Shown here one piece after another: positions 1-8,422 of a DNA stretch of 64,000 bases. The notes under the pieces were generated by a model. It was not told the origin of the DNA. It ran no database searches and saw nothing but the letters and a program-made list of their open reading frames with translations. Within the stretch, counting starts at the first letter, position 1. The number at the start of each line of letters is the position of its first letter. Location: positions 1 to 64,000 of the forward strand of contig DATLRD010000088.1 in assembly GCA_035534855.1 (NCBI GenBank), read 5' to 3'. This stretch comes from DATARH01 sp035534855 (GTDB lineage Bacteria; Pseudomonadota; Alphaproteobacteria; ATCC43930; CGMCC-115725). The position numbers and the translations under genes were made by a program.

Positions 1-75
1 GTTGAGGCCGTATCCGGCCTCGCTCGGCGCCGGGGCCGCCGTCCAGGTGCCGACCCAATGCTGCGTCTGTTCCAT
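1..75 (-). CDS. SGNH/GDSL-type hydrolase, N-terminal fragment
   Basis: Only the first 25 codons are in the window; the gene runs off the left edge. The start is the ATG at 73-75, preceded on the minus strand by a strong GGGAGGAG ribosome-binding site six bases upstream. The encoded start, MEQTQHWVGTWTAAPAP, resembles the WVGTW-A-AP opening of mature SGNH-hydrolase (GDSL lipase/acylhydrolase) domains. The catalytic blocks would lie outside the window, so the family call is tentative. No signal peptide precedes the motif, so the protein would be cytoplasmic if this start is right. Confidence 0.5.
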   Translation of the reverse strand, partial: MEQTQHWVGTWTAAPAPSEAGYGLN

Positions 76-114
76 CGGCCGCTCCTCCCGCTGCGGTAAG
101 TTGCGGCGATCGTA

Positions 115-861
115 TCACAGACCGGCCGCCAGCGGGTCCCCGGCCGGAAGAAACCAGAAATCGCCATCGCCCGGAGCCGCCGGCGCCAGCTTGCCGTCGG
201 CCTCCAGCACGAAGGCGCGGTAGCCGAGCCGGTCGAGAAATGCCACGGTATCTCCGACCGTATCGCCGGCGCGGGCGAGGTGCGCGGCGTTCAGCTCGAT
301 CAGCAGCCGCGGGCGAAAGCGTTCGATGGTATGCCGCGCACCGGCCAGCATGCGCATTTCGCTGCCCTCGATGTCGGCCTTGATCAGGTCGAGACGGCCA
401 AGCAGCAGCCGCTCGGCGAGCGCATCTAGCGTCGTCTGCGCCACCTCCTCGACGCCGACGCGGCGCCAGCGCGGGTCGGGCGCCCCGAGATGCGCGAGGC
501 CAAACCCCCGCGCGCCGCTCGCCTTGATCGGGGTGTGCAGCACCGCGGGCCCGGCCACGGCGCCGAGCGCCACCGGCACCACCGTAACGTTGCGGAGCCG
601 GCGTCCCGCCAGCGCGACCCGCAGCACGGCGCGCGCATAGCGCGCCGGCTCGATCGCATAGACTTGGCCGTCGCGGGCGAAACGGGCGAACAGCTTGGTG
701 AACTGCCCGGCATGGGCACCGACATCGAACACCACGCCGTCGCGCGGCACGCAGCGCGCGATCAGCGGGATCAGCGACCGGTGATGCTGCTGCGTCGCCG
801 CCTTCCAGGCGTGCGCGACAAAGCTGGGGGAAAGGCGCCAGCGATAGGGTTGCATCTGCAT
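115..861 (-). CDS. FkbM-family SAM-dependent methyltransferase
   Basis: A 248-residue class I methyltransferase of the FkbM type, which usually O-methylates sugars, polyketides or glycolipids. The SAM-binding motif I is VFDVGAHAGQFTKLF at about residues 44-58. It is followed by an acidic strand end (VYAIEPARYA) and the FkbM signature DLIKADIEGSEMRMLAGA at about 158-175, then LLIELNAAH. The start is one of two close ATGs (861 or 855). It is transcribed toward the SGNH-like gene and may share an operon with it. The acceptor substrate cannot be read from sequence. A second FkbM gene lies at 29.5 kb but is not a close copy. Confidence 0.85.
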   Translation of the reverse strand: MQMQPYRWRLSPSFVAHAWKAATQQHHRSLIPLIARCVPRDGVVFDVGAHAGQFTKLFARFARDGQVYAIEPARYARAVLRVALAGRRLRNVTVVPVALGAVAGPAVLHTPIKASGARGFGLAHLGAPDPRWRRVGVEEVAQTTLDALAERLLLGRLDLIKADIEGSEMRMLAGARHTIERFRPRLLIELNAAHLARAGDTVGDTVAFLDRLGYRAFVLEADGKLAPAAPGDGDFWFLPAGDPLAAGL

Positions 862-956
862 TGCGGGCGGGTTCCCAAACTGCGCCCGCCGTTATAGCCT
901 AGCCCGCGCGCCGTGCATCCCTGCGTCTGGTCGCCTGGCGCGCTGCTCGACCGCGC

Positions 957-984
957 TTGCCACAAACCGGGTGGCAGTTATAGT
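957..984 (+). promoter_or_regulatory. sigma70-like promoter with dyad operator
   Basis: TTGCCA (957-962), a 16-base spacer and TATAGT (979-984) form a good housekeeping promoter 35 bases before the periplasmic binding protein gene. A perfect dyad TGCCAC-N7-GTGGCA (958-976) overlaps the -35 box and most of the spacer, as expected for a repressor site. The regulator is unknown. Confidence 0.5.
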
Positions 985-1019
985 CCAAGCGGATTCCTCC
1001 GCCGGTTGCGAGGCCGCAG

Positions 1020-2228
1020 ATGCTGTATCGCCCGCCCATCGCGCCAATCGCAGCGTTTGCGCTGACCGCGCTGCTGGCCCTGCCGGGCCATGCCAGAGAC
1101 TTCACCGACTCGGCAGGCCGCCGGGTGATGCTGCCCGATCACATCAGCCGGGTGGTGACCGCCGGGCCGACCGCCGACGTGATGGTCTATGCGCTGGCGC
1201 CACGAAAGCTCGTCGGCTGGAGTGAGCCGCCGCACGGGCGTTATCGCCTGGCAAAGGCCGCGTGGCTGCGGGTAACCGGGCTGACCCTGGGGCCGGATAT
1301 CGCCGGGGAAGCGGCGATCGTCAGCCGCCTGCATCCGGACGTGGTGATCGCCGCCGGCGCCGTGACGCCGGCGCGCGCGGCGCTGATCCAGCAGCTGCAG
1401 CAGCAGTCCGGCGTTCCGTGCATCCTCGTCGCCGACAGCGTGAGCCGAATTCCCGACGTGCTGCGCGCGGTCGGCAGCCTGCTCGGCGTCGACAAGCGCG
1501 CCGCCGATCTGGCGACCTACGCCGAGCATGCGATCGATGCGACGCGCGGCCGCCTGCTTATCCAGTCGTCGGCATCGCGGCCGCGGGTGTATTACGCGCG
1601 CGGGTTCGATGGGTTGGAAACCGCGCTGCCCGGCTCGCCGGCCGGCGATGCGATCGATCAGGCCGGGGCGATCAACGTCGCCGCGCTGCTCGGCCGCGGC
1701 GACTGGGCCGTGGTCACGCCGCAACAGGTGGCCGGCTGGGCACCCGACATCATCATCGCCCAGGACAGCAGGTTTTATCGGCGGGTGCAGCGCGATCCGC
1801 TATGGCGGAACGTTCCGGCGGTGCGCGAGCATCACGTCTACCTCGAACCGTCGAGCCCGTTCGGGTGGGTCGACGACCCGCCGGGGATCAACCGCCTGAT
1901 CGGTCTCTACTGGCTGACCGGGCTGTTCTACCCCGACCCGACCCAGGAAGACCTGCGCGACACCGTTACGGAATTCTACAAGACCTTCTACGGGATCAAG
2001 CTGACCTCCGCGCAGGCCGACGCGATCGTCAAGCCGGCGGTGGCGCCGCACAGGACCGACCCGATGGAGGCGCTGCTCGGGATCGGCACGCCACCCTCGA
2101 GCGCGTTGCCGCCGGGGATGGGGCTCAGCCCGATGACCGTGCCGACCGGCCTCCCGGGCTCACCCCGACCTGGCCGGCGCGGCATGCCGCCGACCCCGAT
2201 GCTGCCGCCGGCCGGGCCGACGAACTAG
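1020..2228 (+). CDS. Periplasmic ABC-type iron/cobalamin-like substrate-binding protein
   Basis: A 402-residue exported protein. The signal peptide is MLYRPPIAPIAAFALTALLA ending near PGHA|RDF. The mature part begins with the TroA/BtuF-fold opening DFTDSAGRRVMLPDHISRVV. It continues with LHPDVVIAAGAV and the QQSGVPCILVADSVSRIPDVLRAVGSLLG stretch typical of type-III binding proteins for ferric siderophores, cobalamin or metal chelates. The last 50 or so residues are a Pro/Gly/Met-rich, probably disordered tail not expected for this family. No permease or ATPase gene adjoins it, so it is an orphan component. The ligand is not identifiable. Confidence 0.8.
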   Translation: MLYRPPIAPIAAFALTALLALPGHARDFTDSAGRRVMLPDHISRVVTAGPTADVMVYALAPRKLVGWSEPPHGRYRLAKAAWLRVTGLTLGPDIAGEAAIVSRLHPDVVIAAGAVTPARAALIQQLQQQSGVPCILVADSVSRIPDVLRAVGSLLGVDKRAADLATYAEHAIDATRGRLLIQSSASRPRVYYARGFDGLETALPGSPAGDAIDQAGAINVAALLGRGDWAVVTPQQVAGWAPDIIIAQDSRFYRRVQRDPLWRNVPAVREHHVYLEPSSPFGWVDDPPGINRLIGLYWLTGLFYPDPTQEDLRDTVTEFYKTFYGIKLTSAQADAIVKPAVAPHRTDPMEALLGIGTPPSSALPPGMGLSPMTVPTGLPGSPRPGRRGMPPTPMLPPAGPTN

Positions 2229-2236
2229 CCCTGGCC

Positions 2237-2254
2237 GGGGCCGCCGCCGGCCCC
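2237..2254. terminator. GC hairpin between convergent genes
   Basis: A 7-bp stem (GGGGCCG/CGGCCCC) with a 4-base loop lies in the 41-base gap between the converging binding-protein and peroxiredoxin genes. It could end transcription in both directions, but there is no T tract on either side. Confidence 0.4.
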
Positions 2255-2269
2255 CCGACGTGGCTGCGT

Positions 2270-2929
2270 TTATTGCGGCTGGTGCACGTAGCGCAGGTAC
2301 GGCTTGACCTCACGGAAGCCTGCCGGGTACTTGCGCCGGGCTTCGTCGCTCGGCACGGTCGGTGCGACGATGACATCGTCGCCCGGGTTCCAGTTGACCG
2401 GCGTCGCTACCGCGTGGCGCGCGGTCAACTGGCACGAATCGAGGATACGCAGCACCTCGTTGAAATTGCGCCCGGTGCTCATCGGGTAGGTCAGCATTGC
2501 CCGGATCTTCTTGTCCGGTCCGATCAGGAAGACCGAACGAACCGTGGCATTGGTGGCGGCGGTGCGGCCCTGCGAGGTGTTGCCAGACTCAGCCGGCAGC
2601 ATGTCGTAGAGCTGGGCGACCTTCAATTCGCTGTCGCCGATCAGCGGATAGGTCACGGCGTGGCCCTGGGTTTCCTCGATGTCCTTCTGCCAGCGCGTGT
2701 GGTCGCCGACCGGATCGACGCTGAGCCCGATGATCTTGCATCCGCGCTTGTCGAATTCGGGCTTCAGCCCGGCCATGTAGCCGAGCTCGGTGGTGCAGAC
2801 CGGCGTGAAATCTTTGGGGTGCGAAAACAGGATCGCCCAGCCGTCGCCGATCCACTGGTGGAAATTGATCGTCCCTTGCGTCGTCTCGATCGTGAAATTC
2901 GGCGCTTCGTCGTTGATTCGCAGCGACAT
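2270..2929 (-). CDS. 1-Cys peroxiredoxin (Prx6 type)
   Basis: A 219-residue thiol peroxidase that reduces peroxides in the cytoplasm. The active-site block HPKDFTPVCTTELGYMAG places the peroxidatic cysteine at residue 45. The C-terminal NWNPGDDVIVAP and the overall length match the Prx6 subgroup rather than AhpC. The ATG at 2929 has GGGAGGG six bases upstream; the frame stays open further upstream, but that part lacks a ribosome-binding site. The gene is monocistronic, convergent with the binding protein, and has its own promoter with a dyad operator about 95 bases upstream. Confidence 0.93.
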   Translation of the reverse strand: MSLRINDEAPNFTIETTQGTINFHQWIGDGWAILFSHPKDFTPVCTTELGYMAGLKPEFDKRGCKIIGLSVDPVGDHTRWQKDIEETQGHAVTYPLIGDSELKVAQLYDMLPAESGNTSQGRTAATNATVRSVFLIGPDKKIRAMLTYPMSTGRNFNEVLRILDSCQLTARHAVATPVNWNPGDDVIVAPTVPSDEARRKYPAGFREVKPYLRYVHQPQ

Positions 2930-3030
2930 GTTACCCTCCCGATTGAGGGCGAGACGGGCGCTCGGCGCCCGCCGCGACCCTACCGCCACATGGGACCGGC
3001 CCGCGCGCTCCGCAAGCCAGCTCGGGGTGC

Positions 3031-3058
3031 GGTATATTTACTGTTTGTAAATTGTCAT
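3031..3058 (-). promoter_or_regulatory. Peroxiredoxin promoter with operator in the spacer
   Basis: Read on the minus strand: ATGACA (3058-3053), a 16-base spacer and TATACC (3036-3031). The spacer contains a perfect dyad TTTAC-N5-GTAAA (3037-3051), so a bound protein would sit between the -35 and -10 boxes. The DNA upstream to about 3090 is strikingly AT-rich for this genome and could act as an UP element. The dyad resembles neither the OxyR consensus nor any site I can name. Confidence 0.5.
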
Positions 3059-3085
3059 TAAATTATTAATAACATTAAATATTAG

Positions 3086-4645
3086 TTATTTAGTCGCTTC
3101 CTGCCCGACCGGCTCCGGCCGCCAGCGCAGCACCGGCTTCCGCGCCGCGCCGGTTTCGTCGAGGCGGCGGCGCGGGGTCAGGCGCGGCGCGGCGTGGAAT
3201 GAGGCGGCGTCGCCGCTGCGGGCGCGGGCGGCGAGCGCAAGCAGCGTCTCGGCAAACTGGTCGAGCGTGGCCTTGCTCTCGGTCTCGGTCGGTTCGATCA
3301 GCAGCGCGCCGTGCACGATCAGCGGGAAATACATCGTCATCGGGTGAAACCCTTCGTCGATCGTCGCCTTGGCGAAATCGAGCGTGGTCACGCCGGTATC
3401 CTTGAGGAAACGGTCGTCGAACAGCACCTCGTGCATGCACGGGCCGGGGTATGACAGGCTCAGCGCGCCGTCGAGCCGCACCCGCAGATAGTTGGCGTTG
3501 AGCACCGCGTCGTCGGCAACCTGCTTCAGCCCGTCGGCGCCGTGGCTCATCATGTAGGCGAGGGCGCGGACAAACATGCCGATCTGGCCGTGAAACCCCT
3601 TGAGCCGGCCAATCGACTGGGCCGCCGTGCCGTCGCGGTGTTCGACCAGGCGCAGCCCGCCCGCATCGTGCACTACCCAGGGCAGCGGCGCGAACGGCGC
3701 CAGCTCGGCGGCCAGCGCCACCGGGCCGCTGCCCGGCCCGCCGCCGCCATGCGGGGTCGAAAAGGTCTTGTGCAAGTTGAGGTGCAGCGCATCGATGCCG
3801 AGATCGGCCGGCCGCACCCGGCCGACGATCGCGTTGAAATTGGCGCCGTCGCAATAGAACAGCGCCCCGGCGGCGTGGACCGCCTCGGCGATCTCGATGA
3901 TCTCGTCCTCGAACAGGCCGCAGGTGTTGGGGTTGGTCAGCATCAGCGCTGCGACGTCGCCGCCGAGCTGCGTCTTGAGCGCGGCCAGATCGACGCGGCC
4001 GCGCGGGTTGTTGGGGATGTTGTCGATCGTGTAGCCGCAGGCCGTCGCGGTCGCAGGGTTGGTGCCGTGCGCCGATTCCGGCACCAGGATGCGCCGGCGC
4101 GGGTCGCCGCGCGCGGTCAGTGCGGCGCGTATCGCCATCATCCCACACAATTCGCCATGCGCGCCGGCGGCCGGCGAAAACGCCAGCGCCGGCATCCCGG
4201 TCAGCACTTTCAGCCAATGCGACAGCGTGTCGATCAGTTCGAGCGCGCCGGCTACGGTCGAGATCGGTTGCAGCGGGTGGACATCGCCAAAGCCGGGTAG
4301 CCGCGCCAGCTTTTCGTTGAGCCGCGGGTTGTGCTTCATCGTGCACGAGCCGAGCGGGTAGAGCCCAGTGTCGATCGCATAGTTCTTTTGCGATAGGCGG
4401 GTGAAGTGGCGCACGATCTGCGGCTCGCTGAGCCCGGGCAGGCCGATCGGCCCTTTGCGTTCGAGCCCGCCGAGGCGCGGTCCGAGGCCCGCCGGCTGCG
4501 GCAGGTCGACGCCGCAATGCCCCGGCGAATCCTGTTCGAACAGCAGCTTCTCCTCGATCTGCAGCCCGCGGTTGCCAGTCACTGTCTCCACCGCCCCAGA
4601 GGCCGCGCCGGGGTGCGCGCCGAGCGCCTGGCTCCAGCCGGTCAT
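3086..4645 (-). CDS. gcvPB: Glycine dehydrogenase (decarboxylating) subunit 2
   Basis: A 519-residue C-terminal half of the P-protein of the glycine cleavage system. It carries PLP and, with GcvPA, decarboxylates glycine and passes the aminomethyl group to lipoyl-GcvH. The PLP lysine is K293 in LHLNLHKTFSTPHGGGGPG; upstream are YPLGSCTMKHNPRLNEKL and the SAHGTNPATA block. The ATG overlaps the gcvPA stop by four bases (ATGA), so the pair is translationally coupled. It is the last gene of the gcv operon. The final codons run into an AT-rich stretch. Confidence 0.96.
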   Translation of the reverse strand: MTGWSQALGAHPGAASGAVETVTGNRGLQIEEKLLFEQDSPGHCGVDLPQPAGLGPRLGGLERKGPIGLPGLSEPQIVRHFTRLSQKNYAIDTGLYPLGSCTMKHNPRLNEKLARLPGFGDVHPLQPISTVAGALELIDTLSHWLKVLTGMPALAFSPAAGAHGELCGMMAIRAALTARGDPRRRILVPESAHGTNPATATACGYTIDNIPNNPRGRVDLAALKTQLGGDVAALMLTNPNTCGLFEDEIIEIAEAVHAAGALFYCDGANFNAIVGRVRPADLGIDALHLNLHKTFSTPHGGGGPGSGPVALAAELAPFAPLPWVVHDAGGLRLVEHRDGTAAQSIGRLKGFHGQIGMFVRALAYMMSHGADGLKQVADDAVLNANYLRVRLDGALSLSYPGPCMHEVLFDDRFLKDTGVTTLDFAKATIDEGFHPMTMYFPLIVHGALLIEPTETESKATLDQFAETLLALAARARSGDAASFHAAPRLTPRRRLDETGAARKPVLRWRPEPVGQEATK

Positions 4646-5988
4646 CGCAGCACCTCCTCGAGCCCGCCGGCGAGGCGGTCGATATCGTCCGCGGTTGCCG
4701 TTTCGGTCACCGCGACCAGCAACAGGTCGGCCAGTTCGGGCCAGTCGGGGTAGAGGCGGCTGACCGGAACTCCGGCGAGGATGCCGCGCTCAGCGAGCCA
4801 GTCGACCACCGGCGCCGCCGGCACCGGCAGGCGCACCGCGAATTCGTTGAAGAAAGCCTGCATGATGAGGGTGACCCCGGGCACCGCCGCGAGCCGATCG
4901 GCGGTGGCGATCGCGGCCTCGTGGTTGAGCCGCGCGAGTCGGGTCAGCCCGGCCTCGCCGAGCAGCGCGAGGTGGATCGTAAAGGCCAGCGCGCACAGCC
5001 CGGAATTGGTGCAGATGTTGCTGGTTGCCTTCTCGCGGCGGATGTGCTGCTCGCGCGTCGACAGCGTCAGCACCCAGCCGCGCCTGCCGTCGGCGTCGGT
5101 GGTCTGGCCGACGAGCCGGCCCGGAATCTGCCGCACATACTGCTCGCGGCTGGCGAACAGGCCGAGATGCGGGCCGCCGAAATTGAGCGCGTTGCCGAGC
5201 GCCTGGCCCTCGCCGGCGACGATGTCGGCGCCCATCTCGCCGGGTGGCTTGACGAGGCCGAGCGAGACGATTTCGTTGACGATCACCACCAACAGCGTGC
5301 CGGCCTTGTGGCACGCTTCGGCGAGCGCCGAATGGTCGCGCAGCGCGCCGAAGAAATCCGGGTTCTGCACGACGACGCACGCGGTGTCGCTATCGATAAG
5401 GGCCGCGAGGTCGTCTTCCTGGCCCGGTTTCGGCGGTTCAGCCGCGACCGTGAGCCCGGAAAACTGGGCATAGGTCGCGCACACCTCGCGATAATGCGGG
5501 TGCAGCCCTCCCGACAGCACCGCCTTGCCGCGGCGGGTGATGCGGTGCGCCATCGCCACTGCCTCGCTGCAGGCGGTGGCGCCGTCATAGAGCGAGGCGT
5601 TGGCCACCTCCATCCCGGTCAGCAGCGCGACCTGGGTCTGGAACTCAAACAACGATTGCAGCGTGCCTTGCGCCAGCTCGGGCTGGTATGGCGTGTACGA
5701 GGTCAGGAATTCGCCCCGCTGGATCAGGTGGTCGACCGCGGCCGGCACATGATGGCGATAGACCCCGCCACCGATGAAAAAAGGCGCCGAGCCGGCGGCC
5801 ATGTTCTTTGCCGCCATCGCCGCGAGGCGGCGCTCGACCGCCAACTCGCCCGCCGCAAGCGGCAGGTCGACGAGGCCGTCGCGCCGCGCCGCCGGCGGCA
5901 CGTCGGCAAACAGCGCCTCAGTCGACGGCACGCCAATCGCCGCCAGCATGTCGCGGCGGTCGGCGTCGGTCAGCGGCAGATAGCGCAT
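4642..5988 (-). CDS. gcvPA: Glycine dehydrogenase (decarboxylating) subunit 1
   Basis: A 448-residue N-terminal half of the P-protein, beginning MRYLPLTDADRRDMLAAIG as in other split enzymes. Conserved blocks include TSYTPYQPELAQGTLQSLFEFQTQVALLTGM, then NASLYDGATACSEA, and REKATSNICTNSGLCALAF near the end. It forms a heterotetramer with GcvPB. It starts one base inside the gcvH stop (TGATG) and overlaps gcvPB by four bases, so all three are tightly coupled. Confidence 0.96.
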   Translation of the reverse strand: MRYLPLTDADRRDMLAAIGVPSTEALFADVPPAARRDGLVDLPLAAGELAVERRLAAMAAKNMAAGSAPFFIGGGVYRHHVPAAVDHLIQRGEFLTSYTPYQPELAQGTLQSLFEFQTQVALLTGMEVANASLYDGATACSEAVAMAHRITRRGKAVLSGGLHPHYREVCATYAQFSGLTVAAEPPKPGQEDDLAALIDSDTACVVVQNPDFFGALRDHSALAEACHKAGTLLVVIVNEIVSLGLVKPPGEMGADIVAGEGQALGNALNFGGPHLGLFASREQYVRQIPGRLVGQTTDADGRRGWVLTLSTREQHIRREKATSNICTNSGLCALAFTIHLALLGEAGLTRLARLNHEAAIATADRLAAVPGVTLIMQAFFNEFAVRLPVPAAPVVDWLAERGILAGVPVSRLYPDWPELADLLLVAVTETATADDIDRLAGGLEEVLR

Positions 5989-6365
5989 CAGCCGAGCTCC
6001 GCGACGAATTTCCGGTATGCCGCTTCGTCCATCAGTCCGTCGAGCTGGGTGGCATCGGCGAGGCGCAGCTTGACGAACCAGCCTTCGCCCATCGGGTCGG
6101 CGTTGACCTTGGCGGGGTCGGCGACGATCGCGTCGTTGGCCGCGATTACCTCGCCCGAAACCGGGGCGTAGACCTCGCTCGCCGCCTTGGCCGATTCGAC
6201 GACTGCGGCTTCCTTGCCCACCTCAATCCGGGTTCCGGTCGCGGGCAGCTCGACATAGACCACGTCGCCGAGCTGCGACTGGGCATAGTCGGTGATGCCG
6301 ATCACCGCGGTGTCGCCGTCCTGGCGGATCCACTCGTGGTCCCTGGTGAAGCGCAACACGCTCAT
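5988..6365 (-). CDS. gcvH: Glycine cleavage system H protein
   Basis: A 125-residue lipoyl carrier protein. The lipoylated lysine is K60 in VVESAKAASEVYAPVSGEV, and the fold start HEWIRQDGDTAVIGITDYAQ is typical. It shuttles the aminomethyl group between GcvPA/PB and GcvT, and the dihydrolipoyl arm is reoxidised by lipoamide dehydrogenase, which is not in this window. A ribosome-binding site (AAAAGGAGGC) precedes the ATG; the gap from gcvT is 21 bases. Confidence 0.97.
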   Translation of the reverse strand: MSVLRFTRDHEWIRQDGDTAVIGITDYAQSQLGDVVYVELPATGTRIEVGKEAAVVESAKAASEVYAPVSGEVIAANDAIVADPAKVNADPMGEGWFVKLRLADATQLDGLMDEAAYRKFVAELG

Positions 6366-6386
6366 CGACAGCCTCCTTTTCGATCC

Positions 6387-7505
6387 TCAGCCGCGGTAGT
6401 AGCGGGTCGCGACGAACGGCAGTTTCACCACCCGCGCCGGGCGCGGCACGTCGCGCACGACAAGAGCCAGCGCGGTGCCCGGGTCGGCCTGCCCGGCGCC
6501 GACATAGCCCATCGCAATCGGGCCGCCGACGGTCGGGCCAAACCCGCCGCTGGTGACGATGCCGAGCGGCGCGCCGGCGGGGTCGGTGATCGCGGTGCCT
6601 TCGCGCGCCGGGGCGCGGCCATCGGGCAGGATGCCGACGCGCCGCCGCCGCGGCCCCGATGCCAGCTCGCCAAGGATGCGCGCGGCGCCGGGAAACCCGC
6701 CGTCGTCGCGGCGTCGCTTGCCGATCGTCCAGGCTAGCCCAGCCTCGATTGGGGTGGTGGTCTCGTCGATGTCGTGGCCGTAGAGGCATAGCCCGGCTTC
6801 GAGCCGCAGCGTGTCGCGCGCGCCGAGTCCGATCGGCGCGACCTCGGGCTCGGCGAGCAGGCGCTCGGCGACTGCGACCGCGTCGGCGGCGGTGAGCGAT
6901 AATTCGAACCCGTCCTCGCCGGTATAGCCCGACCGGGTGACAAAGCACGGGAGCCCACCGAACGACGTGTCGGCGCCGCTCATGAACGGCATGCGCTCGA
7001 TCCCGGTGATATGGCGGGCGAGCACTGGCGCCGCCTGCGGCCCTTGCAGCGCCAGGAGCGCGCGGTCGTCAAAGACCTCGAGCGCCGCGACCCGGCCGAG
7101 GCATGAACGCAGATGGGCGAAATCGGTGTCCTTGCAGGCCGCGTTGACGATCAGCGTCAGCGCGCCGCCGATGCGCGTCACCATCAGATCGTCGATGATT
7201 CCGCCGCTGTCGTTGAGCAACAGCGTGTAGCGCAAGCGCCCATCCGGCAGCGCGACGAGGTCGCCGGGCACCAGCGTCTCCAGCGCGCGGTCGACCGCGA
7301 CCCCCGACAGGCGCGCCTGCCCCATGTGCGAGACGTCGAACAGCCCGGCTCGGGCGCGGGTATGCAGGTGCTCGGCGATAATGCCGGTGGGGTACTGCAC
7401 CGGCATCTCATAGCCGGCAAACCCAACCATCCGCGCGCCGCGCGCGACATGCAGGTCATAGAGCGGGGTTCGCTTCAGCGGCAGCGCATCAGCAGCAGGG
7501 GTCAC
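6387..7505 (-). CDS. gcvT: Aminomethyltransferase (T protein)
   Basis: A 372-residue tetrahydrofolate-dependent aminomethyltransferase that releases ammonia and makes 5,10-methylene-THF. Motifs include LYDLHVARGARMVGFAGYEMPVQYP, the GLFDVSHMGQARLSG block, and SGYTGEDGFELSL. I place the start at the GTG at 7505, five bases after GGAGG; an in-frame GTG at 7511 sits on top of that ribosome-binding site and is less likely. It is the first gene of the gcv operon, directly behind the glycine riboswitch. Confidence 0.95.
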   Translation of the reverse strand: MTPAADALPLKRTPLYDLHVARGARMVGFAGYEMPVQYPTGIIAEHLHTRARAGLFDVSHMGQARLSGVAVDRALETLVPGDLVALPDGRLRYTLLLNDSGGIIDDLMVTRIGGALTLIVNAACKDTDFAHLRSCLGRVAALEVFDDRALLALQGPQAAPVLARHITGIERMPFMSGADTSFGGLPCFVTRSGYTGEDGFELSLTAADAVAVAERLLAEPEVAPIGLGARDTLRLEAGLCLYGHDIDETTTPIEAGLAWTIGKRRRDDGGFPGAARILGELASGPRRRRVGILPDGRAPAREGTAITDPAGAPLGIVTSGGFGPTVGGPIAMGYVGAGQADPGTALALVVRDVPRPARVVKLPFVATRYYRG

Positions 7506-7544
7506 ACGCACCTCCAGCTGGCGGACGCGACATGCGTCCGGGAG

Positions 7545-7745
7545 ATGCCCCCTCTGTCGGTGACCCTGAGAGATTCACCGCGCCCGGCCGATCGCCGGTG
7601 CGGCTTACTCCTTCGGTGAGCGGGTGGGGATCAGACCCCTCCGCCGCTTTCCAGAGCGCCCTTCCGCCTGCAGTCCTTTCGCCTGAGAGTTTCCGGGGCG
7701 GTTGCTCCTTCGGCGCCGCGCTTGTTCGCGCAGTCTCTCCTGCGG
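7545..7745 (-). promoter_or_regulatory. Tandem glycine riboswitch
   Basis: Two consecutive glycine aptamers on the minus strand, in the gcvT leader. Aptamer 1 (about 7745-7668) has GCAGGAGAG, then GCGCCGAAGGAGCAA, then ACTCTCAGGCGAAAGGACTGC. Aptamer 2 (about 7650-7545) has CACCGAAGGAGTAAGCC and AATCTCTCAGGGTCACCGAC. These are the conserved cores of the family. Between the second aptamer and the gcvT ribosome-binding site lies a hairpin, GGACGC-N5-GCGTCC (7539-7523), without a T tract, which suggests control at translation initiation. Glycine would be expected to switch the gcvT-H-PA-PB operon on. Confidence 0.93.
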
Positions 7746-7811
7746 GCGGGGATACGGCGCACCCTGTTTAGCATTGGCGCTGGAAACCTCCAAGCTTCTC
7801 GGAAGGTGCGG

Positions 7812-8408
7812 TCAGCGCCCGCGGAAATGCTGGTAGAAATCGATGTCCTGCGGGGTCTGCTGGAACCCGGCGATAATGCGCAGCGCGCTCGGCGCCCGCC
7901 CGCCGAGCGGGATCGTCTCGTCGAAGTGGTCGGTCACCCCGGCGCGCTTGGCGTTCTGCGGGACGTTGACTCGCACGCCGAACGACCGCTTGCTGAGGAT
8001 CTGGTCGCCGGGTCCGACCACCGCCAGGAAATAGGTGAAATTGGCGACATCGCCCTGGGTCGCCGGGCCGCGCGCGGCGGCGATGATGACAGCAAGCGAC
8101 ACGTGCAGCCCATCGGACCGCACCTCGCACTTGGCGTCGATCTCGCTGAGGATGCCGTAGAACGTCACGTCGGTCGGTCGCATCTCCATGCCCGGCTTGC
8201 GGAAGATCGCGGTGTTGGCCAGCGGATGCAGGATCACCGCCGCCGGACAGGCGGCCGCGGTCATGTCCTTCTTGCCGAACGACAGGAGACCCGGCCCGCC
8301 GCCGCATCCAGTCAGCGCGCCGAGAGCGAGGAAGGCGAGGGCGCCAGCCGCCGCACGCCACGAAAGAAGCGGAAGCCGCGGCAAGCGCGAGCGCAAAATG
8401 TGAGGCAA
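7812..8408 (-). CDS. Hypothetical lipoprotein
   Basis: About 198 residues with an N-terminal hydrophobic stretch and a lipobox, LGALTGC, giving a lipid-attached Cys near residue 35. I do not recognise the mature domain. It contains SLAVIIAAARGPATQGDVANFTYFLAVVGPGDQILSK-like beta-rich text, suggesting a periplasmic-facing beta domain. The start is uncertain: the longest form uses TTG at 8408 and two further TTGs follow in frame, none with a good ribosome-binding site. It follows the CDGSH gene by 14 bases and probably shares its transcript. Confidence 0.75.
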   Translation of the reverse strand: MPHILRSRLPRLPLLSWRAAAGALAFLALGALTGCGGGPGLLSFGKKDMTAAACPAAVILHPLANTAIFRKPGMEMRPTDVTFYGILSEIDAKCEVRSDGLHVSLAVIIAAARGPATQGDVANFTYFLAVVGPGDQILSKRSFGVRVNVPQNAKRAGVTDHFDETIPLGGRAPSALRIIAGFQQTPQDIDFYQHFRGR

Positions 8409-8422
8409 GGTCAGACCGTTGG

